This document shows, in pieces, positions 27,786-36,528 of a DNA stretch of 64,000 nucleotides. Origin of the DNA: JBGSIC01 sp041751875. GTDB taxonomy: Bacteria; Bdellovibrionota; FAC87; UBA2466; JACKAF01. Position numbers and translations under genes: made by a program. Below the pieces are notes generated by a model that saw only the letters and a program-made list of their open reading frames with translations, was not told the DNA's origin and did not search any database. The DNA is taken from contig JBGSIC010000004.1 of assembly GCA_041751875.1 (NCBI GenBank), positions 1 to 64,000 of the forward strand, written 5' to 3'. Position 1 is the first letter of the stretch, and the number at the start of each line of letters is the position of its first letter.

Positions 27786-29360
27786 TTATTTACGTTTGTC
27801 GGGGCGGGATTTGAAGATGTTGCTTCCCTCGCGCTTCGTGATGCCCGTCGCCGCTACGGTGGCTTCGTCTTCTTCATCATGGGCTTGGGAGCTAAAGGCC
27901 ACCGGAGGCGTGTCCTCTTTTTTTGCAGGCAAAGGGGGCGGTGTGCGCACGGTCATGGGGCCAGTCGGCGGCGCCGAATGCCCCGGCAAAGGAGGCGGAG
28001 GTACCAAACCCGCAGGCGGTGTTTTCACTTCCCGCGTGTTGGTCATCTCTAAAACTTCATCCGCGTGATCTATCGGGTTTTGCGATTCTGGCTTTTTTGG
28101 CTCTACGGGTGCGGGGATCGTAGGCGGTTGCGGGACCATCGGCTTATCAAACTCGTTGTAATCAACTTCATCATTCGCGGCGGCAGCAAAATCCCAGTCA
28201 TCGCCGGGTTGCTCCGTACGAATCGGCGTGCTCGGCTTTGCAGGCTCGCGACTAACAATTTCGATCATGCGCTGAAGCGCTTCGATTTCATTATCGAGTT
28301 CGCTCGGCTCTTCTTGAGGAGGCACCGGAGCGCTCTCTACCGGAACTTCAGGCAGCGGAGGCGGGAAGTGTACGGCAATCGGCGGCTTGGCGGGAAGCGT
28401 TGGTAAAGTCGGCGGCATGCCCCACAATTCCGTCTCAGTGGGTTCGGCAACGTTGTACGGATTTTCTACGCTAAGCTTCACAGGCGATACCGGTTTCGCA
28501 CCTTGCGAAGACGGCGAGAGAATTTCAAAAGCCAAAGTGCGTCCCGAGCCGGATGAATTGGGCTGAAGATGAACGTGGCAAACAGCGAGCAGGTTTTCGG
28601 AGAATGCCTCACCTGGAAAAGCACTAGAAACGGATTCGGCGACTTTATGCATCGCTTGGGTGCCGTTACCGGCGGTAACTCCAGCAATCACTAGGTGTCC
28701 GGCTTGCGCAGCCGCAACAGCCCAACGCATACTCACAGCATCGCGAAGTTCGCCGACCACGATGACGTCGCAGTTTTGGTGCATGGCTTGCTTCAAACCT
28801 TGCGTGACACTCTGACAGTGCGTGCCTACTTCACGCTGGCTAATTAATGACTTCTTATTCTCAAAAATAAATTCCACAGGTTCTTCGAGCGTCATGATGT
28901 GACGACTCGTTTCCCGGTTCATGAAATCCACAAACGAAGCAAGTGTCGTGGTCTTTCCGGACCCACTTGCGCCGCTGACGAGAAGTAACCCTTTAGCCCC
29001 TGTAAGATAAGAACGAATGCTTTCGCTGATGCTTAAATTTTCCAACGGCAGAATTTGGGGGAGCACACGAATGGCAACGCCCAACCCTTCGCGCGACCAG
29101 TAGAAGTGTGCGCGAAAGAAACCTTCCCCGTTCAGACAATAGCCTTTCTGCACGCTCTGTTTTTCTTCTAAGCGAGTCTCTTCAGCAGGAGAAAGGATTT
29201 CGTAGAGCAAGTCTTTAAGCATTTCAGGCGGGTGGGGTTTTTCATTCACCGCGAAAAGCGTTCCATCGACACGCAGATAGGCCGGGGCATGCGCTCCGAA
29301 TAGGAGATCGGAAGCGTGCTCCTTTAAAGCCAGGCGTAAATATTCATCGATACGAGCCAT
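27786..29360 (-). CDS. PilT-like ATPase with a long proline-rich tail
   Basis: Residues 1-300 are a type IV pilus retraction-type ATPase: Walker A GASGSGKTT at about 130, Asp-box Glu in LEEPVEF, Walker B DVIVVGELRD. The His box is unusual: the position of the normal TLHTNSA reads GVTAGNG, so the His is gone. After residue 310 comes about 210 residues rich in Pro and acidic residues, which PilT lacks. It could be a PilU-like accessory motor or a gliding-related protein. No other pilus gene is in the window. Confidence 0.82.
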   Translation of the reverse strand: MARIDEYLRLALKEHASDLLFGAHAPAYLRVDGTLFAVNEKPHPPEMLKDLLYEILSPAEETRLEEKQSVQKGYCLNGEGFFRAHFYWSREGLGVAIRVLPQILPLENLSISESIRSYLTGAKGLLLVSGASGSGKTTTLASFVDFMNRETSRHIMTLEEPVEFIFENKKSLISQREVGTHCQSVTQGLKQAMHQNCDVIVVGELRDAVSMRWAVAAAQAGHLVIAGVTAGNGTQAMHKVAESVSSAFPGEAFSENLLAVCHVHLQPNSSGSGRTLAFEILSPSSQGAKPVSPVKLSVENPYNVAEPTETELWGMPPTLPTLPAKPPIAVHFPPPLPEVPVESAPVPPQEEPSELDNEIEALQRMIEIVSREPAKPSTPIRTEQPGDDWDFAAAANDEVDYNEFDKPMVPQPPTIPAPVEPKKPESQNPIDHADEVLEMTNTREVKTPPAGLVPPPPLPGHSAPPTGPMTVRTPPPLPAKKEDTPPVAFSSQAHDEEDEATVAATGITKREGSNIFKSRPDKRK

Positions 29361-29370
29361 AGTGACTTAA

Positions 29371-29519
29371 CTATCCCTGCTCGGGGGTCGCGTGGTTTTT
29401 TGCCCAGCGAAAGAGAATGAATAGCGCCAGGGGCAACACAACCGCGGCAAACCCTACCGTGTAGAGCTCCGCGTTCGTGTAGACATGATGCAATAGCCAT
29501 TCAAACCGAGCGACCATAG
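29371..29519 (-). pseudogene. Possible small membrane protein gene split by a 2-base shift
   Basis: An ATG at 29519 with GAGGAG upstream opens a 21-codon frame. A second frame, entered by dropping one of the repeated AC/GT dinucleotides near 29459-29464, continues as a hydrophobic segment (FAAVVLPLALFILFRW) to a stop at 29371. Together they would make a 48-residue single-pass protein. This may be a real frameshift, a sequencing error or chance. Confidence 0.25.
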
Positions 29520-29595
29520 AGCGTTCTCCTCAGGTTCTTATCGGTAGAACCCAAGGGATACTTGATGCTCGGCGTCACTCTCTAAGATACGGTTC

Positions 29596-29982
29596 TTAAA
29601 CGCGTTTTTTATTCTGGTGAGGGATCTGCGCTTCGATGTCCTGCGCGAGGCGCTCGCCACGCGGGCCGTCCAGACCGTGGGCCTTGTGGTGACCTTTGCG
29701 CTTGTCGCGTTCACGCTTGAGCTGATTTTCCATCTTCTCAACCGCTTGATCGATTGAAGCGTAAAGATCCTCTGACTCTGCCAATGCGGAGAGCTCTTTG
29801 TGCTCGGCGTGACACTTGATTTCCGCGCACTGTAAGTGTCTTTCGACAAACAGCACGACGTTGACCTTAAGCGGGTAGCTTACGTACTTGTGCAAACGCT
29901 CGACGTGTTTGTACACAAATTCTTTGATCGCATCGGTTGCTTCCATGTGTTGAAAGCTGATGTGAATATCGTCGTTGGGCAT
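29596..29982 (-). CDS. hpf: Ribosome hibernation promoting factor
   Basis: A 128-residue HPF/RaiA-type protein that binds the ribosome decoding region in slow growth. It begins IHISFQHMEATDAIKEFVYKHVERL and has the basic helix MENQLKRERDKRKGHH, typical of the family. The length corresponds to the short form without the C-terminal dimerisation domain. It follows rpoN, the classic lptB-rpoN-hpf order, with a hairpin between the two genes. Confidence 0.93.
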   Translation of the reverse strand: MPNDDIHISFQHMEATDAIKEFVYKHVERLHKYVSYPLKVNVVLFVERHLQCAEIKCHAEHKELSALAESEDLYASIDQAVEKMENQLKRERDKRKGHHKAHGLDGPRGERLAQDIEAQIPHQNKKRV

Positions 29983-29999
29983 GGAGACCTCCCCGATGG

Positions 30000-30015
30000 G
30001 CCCTAAAATTAGGGC
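30000..30015. other. Palindrome after the rpoN stop codon
   Basis: GCCCTAAAATTAGGGC is a 7-bp stem with a 2-base centre, two bases past the rpoN stop and 18 bases before the hpf start. It could act as an RNA-processing or stabilising hairpin between the two genes. Confidence 0.4.
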
Positions 30016-30017
30016 GG

Positions 30018-31439
30018 TTAGAATACCTTCTTGCGTTTCGAAGACGGCAAGATGCCTAGCATCTCGCGGTACTTCGCAACGGTTCGGCGGGCAATATCAA
30101 TATTGTCCTTCAAAAGAATCTCAGCAATTTTCTGATCACTAAACGGCTTAGCCGGCTCTTCGGTAGAGATGATGGCTTTGACTTTTTCCTTCACACTTTC
30201 ACTTGCCACCGCCGACCCTTGTACTCGGCTGATACCGCTGTTGAAAAAGAATTTCAGTTCAAAAATGCCTCGCGGAGTATGCACGTACTTGGCCGTAGTC
30301 ACTCGGCTGATCGTAGACTCATGCATGCCGATATCGTTAGCAACATCCCGCAAAACCATCGGCTTTAAAAACGCGATCCCTTTTTCGAAAAAGTCGTACT
30401 GCTGCTTTACGATACTTTCCGTTACGCGATAAATCGTACGCTGGCGTTGGTGAATACTGCGGATGAGCCAGACAGCGGATTTGAGTTTCCCGCGAATGTA
30501 CTCCTTGGTGTCCGCCTGCTGAGAAGAATTTTTTTCCAAAAGGGTTTTGTAGAACGCGGAAACCTTGAGCTTAGGAAGACCGTCTTCGTTGAGCATCACC
30601 ACGTATTCGCCATTTCTTTTGGCGACGTAGATGTCAGGGATAATGTAGTGCGCGCTGGACCCACCAAACGCACGTCCCGGTTTGGGTTCCAAATCCTGGA
30701 TCACACGAACGCGCTTGATCACGTCTTCCAGGGTGATGCCAAGCGTTTTGGCAACTACAGCGTAGTTCTTCTTTTCCAAATCACTGAGATGGTTTTCTAC
30801 AATGCGTTCTAAAATTTCGTCTTTCTCATTCAGATCATAAATCTGAACCAAAAGACATTCTTTGAGATCGCGTGACCCCACACCAATCGGATCAAATTCT
30901 TGAATGCGGTAGAGCACGGCTTCCACTTCATGAGGGTCCCAACCGTTGCGTTCTGAAATCGATTCCACGGAATCTTGCAGATAGCCGTCATCGTTAATAT
31001 TCCCAATGATGGACCTGCCAATATTCTTTTGGTCTTCTGTGAGATCACTTAAGTTCAACTGCCAAACTACGTGATCCGCCAGAGAAGCGGTTTCGGAAAG
31101 CGTGTTTTCGTAGGTCGGAAGTTCATCATCACCCCCACGATAGACAGGGAGCGCCGGTGTGGAACGGAAATTTTCCAGGTAGCTTGCCCAATCGAAGTCT
31201 TCCGCTTGCTGGGGATTCTCGGCGGTCGCAACTTCCTTTTCCTGCATTTCTTCCAAGCTTTTCGTCGTCGCCTCGGAATCAGGAGTTTCCTCGAGCATGG
31301 GGTTTTCCACCATCTCGGTGTTCACTAGGTTTTCAAGCTCCATCCGAGACAACTGCAGCAGTTTGATCGCCTGCTGTAGCTGAGGAGTCATCACCAGACT
31401 CTGACTCAGATTCAAAACTTGTTTCATCCCGAGTGCCAT
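30018..31439 (-). CDS. rpoN: RNA polymerase sigma-54 factor
   Basis: The 473-residue protein has the N-terminal Gln/Leu-rich activator-interacting region (LSQSLVMTPQLQQAIKLLQLS), an acidic linker, the core-binding domain, and the C-terminal RpoN box ARRTVAKYRE, identical to that of E. coli. It directs polymerase to -24/-12 promoters, of which this window contains several. It starts two bases after the lptB stop, so its expression is tied to LPS export genes, a common arrangement. Confidence 0.97.
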   Translation of the reverse strand: MALGMKQVLNLSQSLVMTPQLQQAIKLLQLSRMELENLVNTEMVENPMLEETPDSEATTKSLEEMQEKEVATAENPQQAEDFDWASYLENFRSTPALPVYRGGDDELPTYENTLSETASLADHVVWQLNLSDLTEDQKNIGRSIIGNINDDGYLQDSVESISERNGWDPHEVEAVLYRIQEFDPIGVGSRDLKECLLVQIYDLNEKDEILERIVENHLSDLEKKNYAVVAKTLGITLEDVIKRVRVIQDLEPKPGRAFGGSSAHYIIPDIYVAKRNGEYVVMLNEDGLPKLKVSAFYKTLLEKNSSQQADTKEYIRGKLKSAVWLIRSIHQRQRTIYRVTESIVKQQYDFFEKGIAFLKPMVLRDVANDIGMHESTISRVTTAKYVHTPRGIFELKFFFNSGISRVQGSAVASESVKEKVKAIISTEEPAKPFSDQKIAEILLKDNIDIARRTVAKYREMLGILPSSKRKKVF

Positions 31440-31441
31440 AG

Positions 31442-32161
31442 TTACAACCTAAAACTTTCTCCTAAATAGAACTGCCTCGCCGCATCATTTTCAACAATTT
31501 CATGCGGCCGTCCGTGAATCCACACCACTCCATCTCGAATTAAGTAGGCGGTGTCACACGTACTTAATGTTTCACGCACATTGTGATCGGTAATCAGTAT
31601 CCCGATCCCTTTGTTTCGTAAATTGTTAATAATACTTTGTATTTCATTAACGGCGATAGGATCAATTCCTGCGTACGGCTCATCCAAGAGCAGGAACTTG
31701 GGTTCCATCACCAGGGCGCGGGCTATTTCTAGCCTTCTCCGCTCCCCGCCGCTCAGCGTAAAAGCCTTTTGGTTAGCCAAACGGCTGATGCCGAGCTCCT
31801 CCAGCGCATGGCTGGCACGGGCCCTCTTATTTAATCGGCCAATTTTCAAATTATCCAAAATCAGAAGTAAATTTTCTTCGACCGTCAGCTTTCGGAACAC
31901 AGAGGGCTCCTGAGGCAGGTAGGCGAGCCCCAATCGTGCCCTCTTGTAAATGGGGAGCTGCGAAAGATCCTCTCCCCCCAAAGTTACCCTTCCCTGGTCC
32001 GGCATGACCAGGCCTACAATCATGTAGAAAGTGGTGGTTTTGCCTGCCCCGTTTGGACCGAGTAGGCCCACCGCAGTCCCTTCGGCAACCTGCAGGGAAA
32101 CTTCCGACACCACTTTCCGGCCGCGGTAACTCTTAGAGATTTTCTCAATCCTAAGTTCCAC
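31442..32161 (-). CDS. lptB: LPS export ABC transporter ATP-binding protein
   Basis: A 239-residue ABC ATPase powering extraction of LPS from the inner membrane with LptFG. Walker A GPNGAGKTT lies at residues 35-43, the signature LSGGERRRLEIARAL mid-protein, and Walker B LLLDEPYAGIDP after it. The start overlaps the end of the lptC/lptA gene by 11 bases. Confidence 0.96.
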   Translation of the reverse strand: MELRIEKISKSYRGRKVVSEVSLQVAEGTAVGLLGPNGAGKTTTFYMIVGLVMPDQGRVTLGGEDLSQLPIYKRARLGLAYLPQEPSVFRKLTVEENLLLILDNLKIGRLNKRARASHALEELGISRLANQKAFTLSGGERRRLEIARALVMEPKFLLLDEPYAGIDPIAVNEIQSIINNLRNKGIGILITDHNVRETLSTCDTAYLIRDGVVWIHGRPHEIVENDAARQFYLGESFRL

Positions 32162-33125
32162 GTTTCACCCTACCCTTGGCGCCCACGACTTCCACGCGGT
32201 CTTCGTCCATAAAAAGAAGAATTTGCGAACCTTGAAGACGGTCGCCTTTCGAAGAAACCGAAGCCGCTCCTTTGAGATCAATTCGGTTAGATCCCACATC
32301 AATAATGGCTTTATCCGCGATACCTATTTTGTCTTTGTGCTTCAACTTAACTTTTCCGCTCGCCACAAGTACTTCGCGATTCTCCGCCATTTCCACCTGC
32401 AGCTTACCACTCTCCATTTTTAGGTCGGGTAGTTGAGAGCGAACATTTCCGCGAAAAATAGCACGTTTCTCTCGTACGAGAAACTGTCCTCGTTCCGCTT
32501 CGATGGTCAGCCACCGTTTATTATTCAACTTTTTCCGTCCGGTGACGTCTTCGCTTAACGTAAATTCTTCCGAGTTAATTTTTCCAACCAAACCTCTGCC
32601 CTGCAATTTTAGAGTCGGATCGCTACCGACTCCTTGGACTTTCACCCAATCGTCGGAACGCAGTTCATGTCGTTTGCCGTTGTAGATCAATTTATCCATT
32701 CGAAAGTCGTAGCCCTGTTCCGTTCGGATAAGTACATTCCCTTCGAGTTCCACAACTTTCTCTTGAGTTTCGGAACGCCCGACATCACCACGCGAGCGAA
32801 TAATTTCACCCGATGGTTGCGAGTAAAAATCGGCTTCCACTTCTTTCAAAAACGTGTAATCCGCGTTGCGGTAGAATTCCGCAAACTGCGATCGCACGTT
32901 CCAATACTTTTGCCCCTCGCGACTTTCATAAAGATGAAAACCCAAAATTCCGAAATTGCCATCCGTGAGCGGCGCTTCGAATAAGCGTGCACGCGAACCC
33001 GCCGCGACTTCTTCTTCTTCGACGGGAAGCGGGCTTCGAATCGTTGCCGGCCAAAAAATAATCGCAGCGCTCCAAACCCCCAAGCCCACCAATGAGGCGA
33101 CTCCAACGATCTTGCTGCGTGTCAT
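32151..33125 (-). CDS. LptC-LptA fusion, LPS transport protein
   Basis: A 324-residue protein anchored by one N-terminal membrane segment (about 7-27). Residues about 45-190 look like LptC, and 200-324 look like an LptA/OstA domain (AIFRGNVRSQLPDLKMESGKL type strands, then GIADKAIIDVG). Normally lptC and lptA are separate genes before lptB; here no separate lptA lies between, since the gene runs 11 bases into lptB. A single tethered beta-jellyroll bridge is the natural reading. Domain boundaries are approximate. Confidence 0.85.
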   Translation of the reverse strand: MTRSKIVGVASLVGLGVWSAAIIFWPATIRSPLPVEEEEVAAGSRARLFEAPLTDGNFGILGFHLYESREGQKYWNVRSQFAEFYRNADYTFLKEVEADFYSQPSGEIIRSRGDVGRSETQEKVVELEGNVLIRTEQGYDFRMDKLIYNGKRHELRSDDWVKVQGVGSDPTLKLQGRGLVGKINSEEFTLSEDVTGRKKLNNKRWLTIEAERGQFLVREKRAIFRGNVRSQLPDLKMESGKLQVEMAENREVLVASGKVKLKHKDKIGIADKAIIDVGSNRIDLKGAASVSSKGDRLQGSQILLFMDEDRVEVVGAKGRVKRGT

Positions 33126-33166
33126 CAGGAAAGAGTAACAGACGCGTGTGTGAAAGGAAACTCGGG

Positions 33167-33182
33167 TGGCATAGAACCTGCA
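33167..33182 (+). promoter_or_regulatory. Near-consensus sigma-54 promoter
   Basis: TGGCATAGAACCTGCA has the correct ten bases between GG and GC, with CTGC in place of TTGC. Predicted transcription would begin at about 33193, just at the edge of repeat C, and run to the outer-membrane gene at 33351. Confidence 0.4.
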
Positions 33183-33193
33183 AAGAAAGGCGC

Positions 33194-33303
33194 GTCATTG
33201 CGAGGAGCCGGAGGCGACGCGCCAGCCACACCGTCATTGCGAGAAGCGGAGCGACGAAGCAATCCCCGTGCGTGCGAGATTGCTTCGCTTTGCTCGCAAT
33301 GAC
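33194..33303. repeat. Palindromic repeat C, copy 2 with an extra half copy
   Basis: A full palindrome (33233-33303) with arms GTCATTGCGAG and CTCGCAATGAC and inner GAAGCAATC/GATTGCTTC, preceded by a half copy starting GTCATTGCGAGGAGCCGGAG at 33194. It sits in the 5' region of the outer-membrane gene, so it would be in that gene's leader if the sigma-54 site is used. Confidence 0.85.
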
Positions 33304-33350
33304 AGCTACAATATAAGGAGTACTTTTCTTCCACTTAATCCCAATTCCCC

Positions 33351-34913
33351 ATGAAAAAAGCGATATTCAGTTTTCTCGCGATAACTTTATTCGTGCACAG
33401 CGCGCCCGCTTTGGCGACAGAAACACTCGACGAGCTTTACGCTTCGAAAGTGATTGTGCCTCTCGTACTCAACCGCGAACGCTACCCGGTTTATGGCGAC
33501 TACATCGAAAAAGAAATCGAGAAACGTCTCACCGCCGCTTCGCAGTTTACTTTCTCTAAACGCGCTCTAGACCTTGGCGTTGCGGAACTTGAAAAGCTTG
33601 GTCCCATTACTCTCACTGGCAACAAAGAAGGTGTCGCTCTTCAGACGAACAAAGACGAAAAAGATGGCGAAATCGATCTCGAAGCGATCGCACCTCTATT
33701 GAACCTGATGGCTGGCATCGGCGTTCACGCTGCCATTTTGGGGGAAATTTTCACTCAAGAAAATACCTACGGTATCACCTTTCATCTCGTTAACGTTCGT
33801 ACTCTCGAGCGCCTTCACACCAGCCAAAGCTTAGTACAAGATAAATTCTCTCTAGAAAGTTTTTCGTACGCCGCCGACCAAGCTTTTCAAGATTTGGTAA
33901 AGTCCATTCCCTTTGATGGCACAGTGATTAAACGTGAAGGTTACCGAGTCATTTTGGATCGCGGCGATCACATGGCTGTCGGCGATATCATTTCGGCTTA
34001 CACCGTTGAGTTCAGCGGTGGCGATATCATGCTGCAAGAAACGGGCGAAATTGAACTCACTCAAGTCGAAGGCCGTCTCGCCTTTGGAAAAGTGATTGTA
34101 GAAAAGAAACCTCGTGAAGTACTCCAAGGGAATAAGTTTCGCATTCCTGCGCTTCACCCTGTCAACGATCCCATGGCACCGGGGACGGATGCGCAACGCG
34201 ATCTGGCCGCGAAGCCCGAATACGTCGGCCCTCGTCGCGCGCTAGGTTATGTAAACCTTAACTTGGGTGCAAGTTTGGTATCGGTAAATAGCCGCACGGC
34301 CGGGGGAGCAGGACCTAGCCAGAATCTGATGTATCCCGGCGGAAACCTAAGCGCCGAACTGTGGCTGACCAAGGATCTTTTCTTCGATTTAGATTTTCAA
34401 ATGGGAATTACTTCTGTGGCCGATGGTGGCTCAAGTTTAAATTCCAATATCAACGGGCTACGAGCAATTTTTGGGTACCGTTTGGCGTTTGACTCAACCG
34501 CCATGACTCCAGTTGCGGCGGTAAAGCTTGGCTTTGCACGCCGCCAATTTAAAATTGATAATTCGTCCGATCCGAATTCATTTGTAACCACAAACTATTC
34601 CGGAATTCTAATTGGCGGCGCATTTTTGATGCCGCTCAACCCTCGCTTCGGATTGGGATTTGATGTGCACGCGAATCTTTTAAATTCCGTCAGCGAAAGC
34701 CCCTTAGATAGCGGGAAAGTTTTGGGCGCCTCTTCGTTCGATCTCTCTGTGCGCGCACTTTATAAATTTAACTCTGTCGTTGACCTCGAAGCCCGTGTGC
34801 AGCTCAGTCACAACAGCGCGGAATTCGATGGTCTCGGCACTCGCCCACTTCCCATCACTTCTTCCACGCAGACCACCACGACGGCCTACTTGGGCCTTCT
34901 TTATTACTTCTAG
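33351..34913 (+). CDS. Outer-membrane protein with periplasmic domain and C-terminal barrel
   Basis: A 520-residue exported protein (signal peptide to about residue 22). Residues 25-290 form a soluble alpha/beta region reminiscent of periplasmic assembly domains; residues 295-520 look like alternating beta strands and end in YLGLLYYF, the terminal aromatic typical of barrels recognised by BamA. I do not recognise the family. It stands alone, with a possible sigma-54 promoter upstream. Confidence 0.7.
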   Translation: MKKAIFSFLAITLFVHSAPALATETLDELYASKVIVPLVLNRERYPVYGDYIEKEIEKRLTAASQFTFSKRALDLGVAELEKLGPITLTGNKEGVALQTNKDEKDGEIDLEAIAPLLNLMAGIGVHAAILGEIFTQENTYGITFHLVNVRTLERLHTSQSLVQDKFSLESFSYAADQAFQDLVKSIPFDGTVIKREGYRVILDRGDHMAVGDIISAYTVEFSGGDIMLQETGEIELTQVEGRLAFGKVIVEKKPREVLQGNKFRIPALHPVNDPMAPGTDAQRDLAAKPEYVGPRRALGYVNLNLGASLVSVNSRTAGGAGPSQNLMYPGGNLSAELWLTKDLFFDLDFQMGITSVADGGSSLNSNINGLRAIFGYRLAFDSTAMTPVAAVKLGFARRQFKIDNSSDPNSFVTTNYSGILIGGAFLMPLNPRFGLGFDVHANLLNSVSESPLDSGKVLGASSFDLSVRALYKFNSVVDLEARVQLSHNSAEFDGLGTRPLPITSSTQTTTTAYLGLLYYF

Positions 34914-35055
34914 TCAAATTGCTTCACACCTTGCACAAAGCTCTGTATTCACTCTGCATACGAGAAGCCCTTTAGATTGCTCATGTTTCCAACTTCCCAG
35001 CTTTTCTGTAGATTCTGCCGACAACTACCGAAGCCTTTCCGAGCCTAAAACAGGT

Positions 35056-35071
35056 TGGCATTAGCTTTGCT
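35056..35071 (+). promoter_or_regulatory. Sigma-54 type promoter, start close to the coding start
   Basis: TGGCATTAGCTTTGCT matches TGGC-N7-TTGC exactly. Transcription would start near 35082, only about two bases before the GTG at 35084, implying a leaderless or near-leaderless mRNA. The gene indeed lacks a visible ribosome site. Confidence 0.5.
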
Positions 35072-35083
35072 CATTAGTCGTAT

Positions 35084-35629
35084 GTGAAACACATACGGCA
35101 TATATTCCTCCTTGTCTCTTTTGTTCTCCTCGCAACCGGATGCGCCAACGAATCAGAGTCCGAAGGGGAACTTCAAACGAACCTTAGCTTTCCAAAACGA
35201 TCCGCCGCAAAGCGTGCCTACGCTTTGCCTGGCCAGTGCGTGCAAGAGGATTCGCTGGTTTTGGCTTTTAGTGATGGCGGTAACCCGCTTTCCAATTCAA
35301 CGGGAAATTATGTCGGTGTCGGCTTTGACACCGCGGCAACAGTAGGAAAATGGTATGTTCTCAGCTCCCCCGCACCAAACGGCGACCCATTAAGTGTGGA
35401 ACTGCGTATTCGACAAACAGGCATGCCCTTCTTCTTTGAACTCAAGGGAACAAAATGGAAAGGTAAAAAAATCCGAAGAGGTGCAATTAAAGTGCTTAAA
35501 GCGGCGCGAGAAATAGGCGAAAAAATAGAAGCCTTGTTGGTTTTGGAGTTTTCGTCAGGGGACAGGATGCAGGCCCAGGTTTCAGTTTCAATCACGGAAG
35601 TAAATTCGGATTTAGGCTGCTTCAACTAA
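35084..35629 (+). CDS. Small lipoprotein of unknown function
   Basis: A 181-residue product beginning at a GTG, with a signal peptide and lipobox ATGC (Cys near residue 20). The mature part contains VQEDSLVLAFSDGGNPLSN and a Lys-rich middle; no family recognised. No Shine-Dalgarno is visible before the GTG, and a sigma-54 promoter sits immediately upstream. Confidence 0.6.
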   Translation: MKHIRHIFLLVSFVLLATGCANESESEGELQTNLSFPKRSAAKRAYALPGQCVQEDSLVLAFSDGGNPLSNSTGNYVGVGFDTAATVGKWYVLSSPAPNGDPLSVELRIRQTGMPFFFELKGTKWKGKKIRRGAIKVLKAAREIGEKIEALLVLEFSSGDRMQAQVSVSITEVNSDLGCFN

Positions 35630-35801
35630 TTGGAAACATTCATCTTTTGTGAGTTTGTTCGAAGTGGCAGTTCACTGACACCTTAAAACCTAATTTTTAC
35701 AAACAGTTAGGTAATTTGCTCTCTTTTTGATAATCCGACGCACATTTCTTGTGTGTTGGGACGGCTGAAATTCTGGCACAGATTTCGGATACCTAAAGCC
35801 T

Positions 35802-36527
35802 ATGGGAACTGAACACCGCCCCCTTCGTTCTTCGTCGAGTCCTCGGCCTTCCCTACCTGGAAAGTCCGGTCATTGGGACATGGAAGAAAATGAAGACAGC
35901 AACGATCCCACACAGTGGGTCGACAGCCGAGATTCGTTTTACAACGTCTACCTTTCTGCGATCCCGTTCATTTTCTTGGAATACGCTGCCGAATCATTCA
36001 TCACTCTGATGCCTTCGGGCGTGGTCTTTCCTTTCGGCTTTCTGCTTTTTTGGGCTTTTTACTACACCTACTACAAACCCGGTTTTTTGGAGAACCGGCT
36101 TTCCAACACCGAGGAGTGGAGTTTTGTCAGTATCCCCACCGTCCTATTGGGTGTGGTGGTTTGGTTTGTAAAAGTCACCGTGGTGGGGGCTATTCATTTG
36201 ATTCTTTCGCAATTGGGAATTGGACCGAAGGCGGGCACGAACTCACAGCACCAAGAACTGCCGCGCCCCAAAGCGCCAGCCACCAAGCCACGCGAGTTCA
36301 CCTATTCCGGTCCGGCTCCTTTACCGGCGGATGTACAAGATGCTTTGATTATTCTCGGAGCAGCGAACGTGCGGGATTGGAATACCATTCACAGCCGCTA
36401 CCGAGAACTTGCCAAGAAGTACCACCCGGATCTCAATCCCAATGATACGGGGTTGGGCTCACGCTTCATGAAGTACGACCGTGCTTATAAGCGTTTGGCT
36501 CAAGTCCGAAAAATTTATTTCACTTAA
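35802..36527 (+). CDS. Membrane-anchored J-domain protein
   Basis: A 241-residue protein with two or more hydrophobic segments between about residues 48 and 140 and a C-terminal J-domain (about 175-240) containing the diagnostic HPD in AKKYHPDLNPND. J-domains stimulate Hsp70 ATPase; membrane anchoring suggests local DnaK recruitment at the inner membrane. The N-terminal 45 residues are polar and probably cytoplasmic. It converges on the TPR lipoprotein gene with one base between. Confidence 0.85.
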   Translation: MGTEHRPLRSSSSPRPSLPGKSGHWDMEENEDSNDPTQWVDSRDSFYNVYLSAIPFIFLEYAAESFITLMPSGVVFPFGFLLFWAFYYTYYKPGFLENRLSNTEEWSFVSIPTVLLGVVVWFVKVTVVGAIHLILSQLGIGPKAGTNSQHQELPRPKAPATKPREFTYSGPAPLPADVQDALIILGAANVRDWNTIHSRYRELAKKYHPDLNPNDTGLGSRFMKYDRAYKRLAQVRKIYFT

Positions 36528-36528
36528 A

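Noticed and set aside
35660..35685. Half copy of repeat B downstream of the lipoprotein at 35084
   Set aside because: Only about 13 of 15 bases of one arm match, with no partner arm; could be chance.
35776..35795. Sigma-54-like TGGCACAGATTTCGGA before the J-domain gene
   Set aside because: The -24 half is good, but the -12 position has GG instead of GC and no TTGC.
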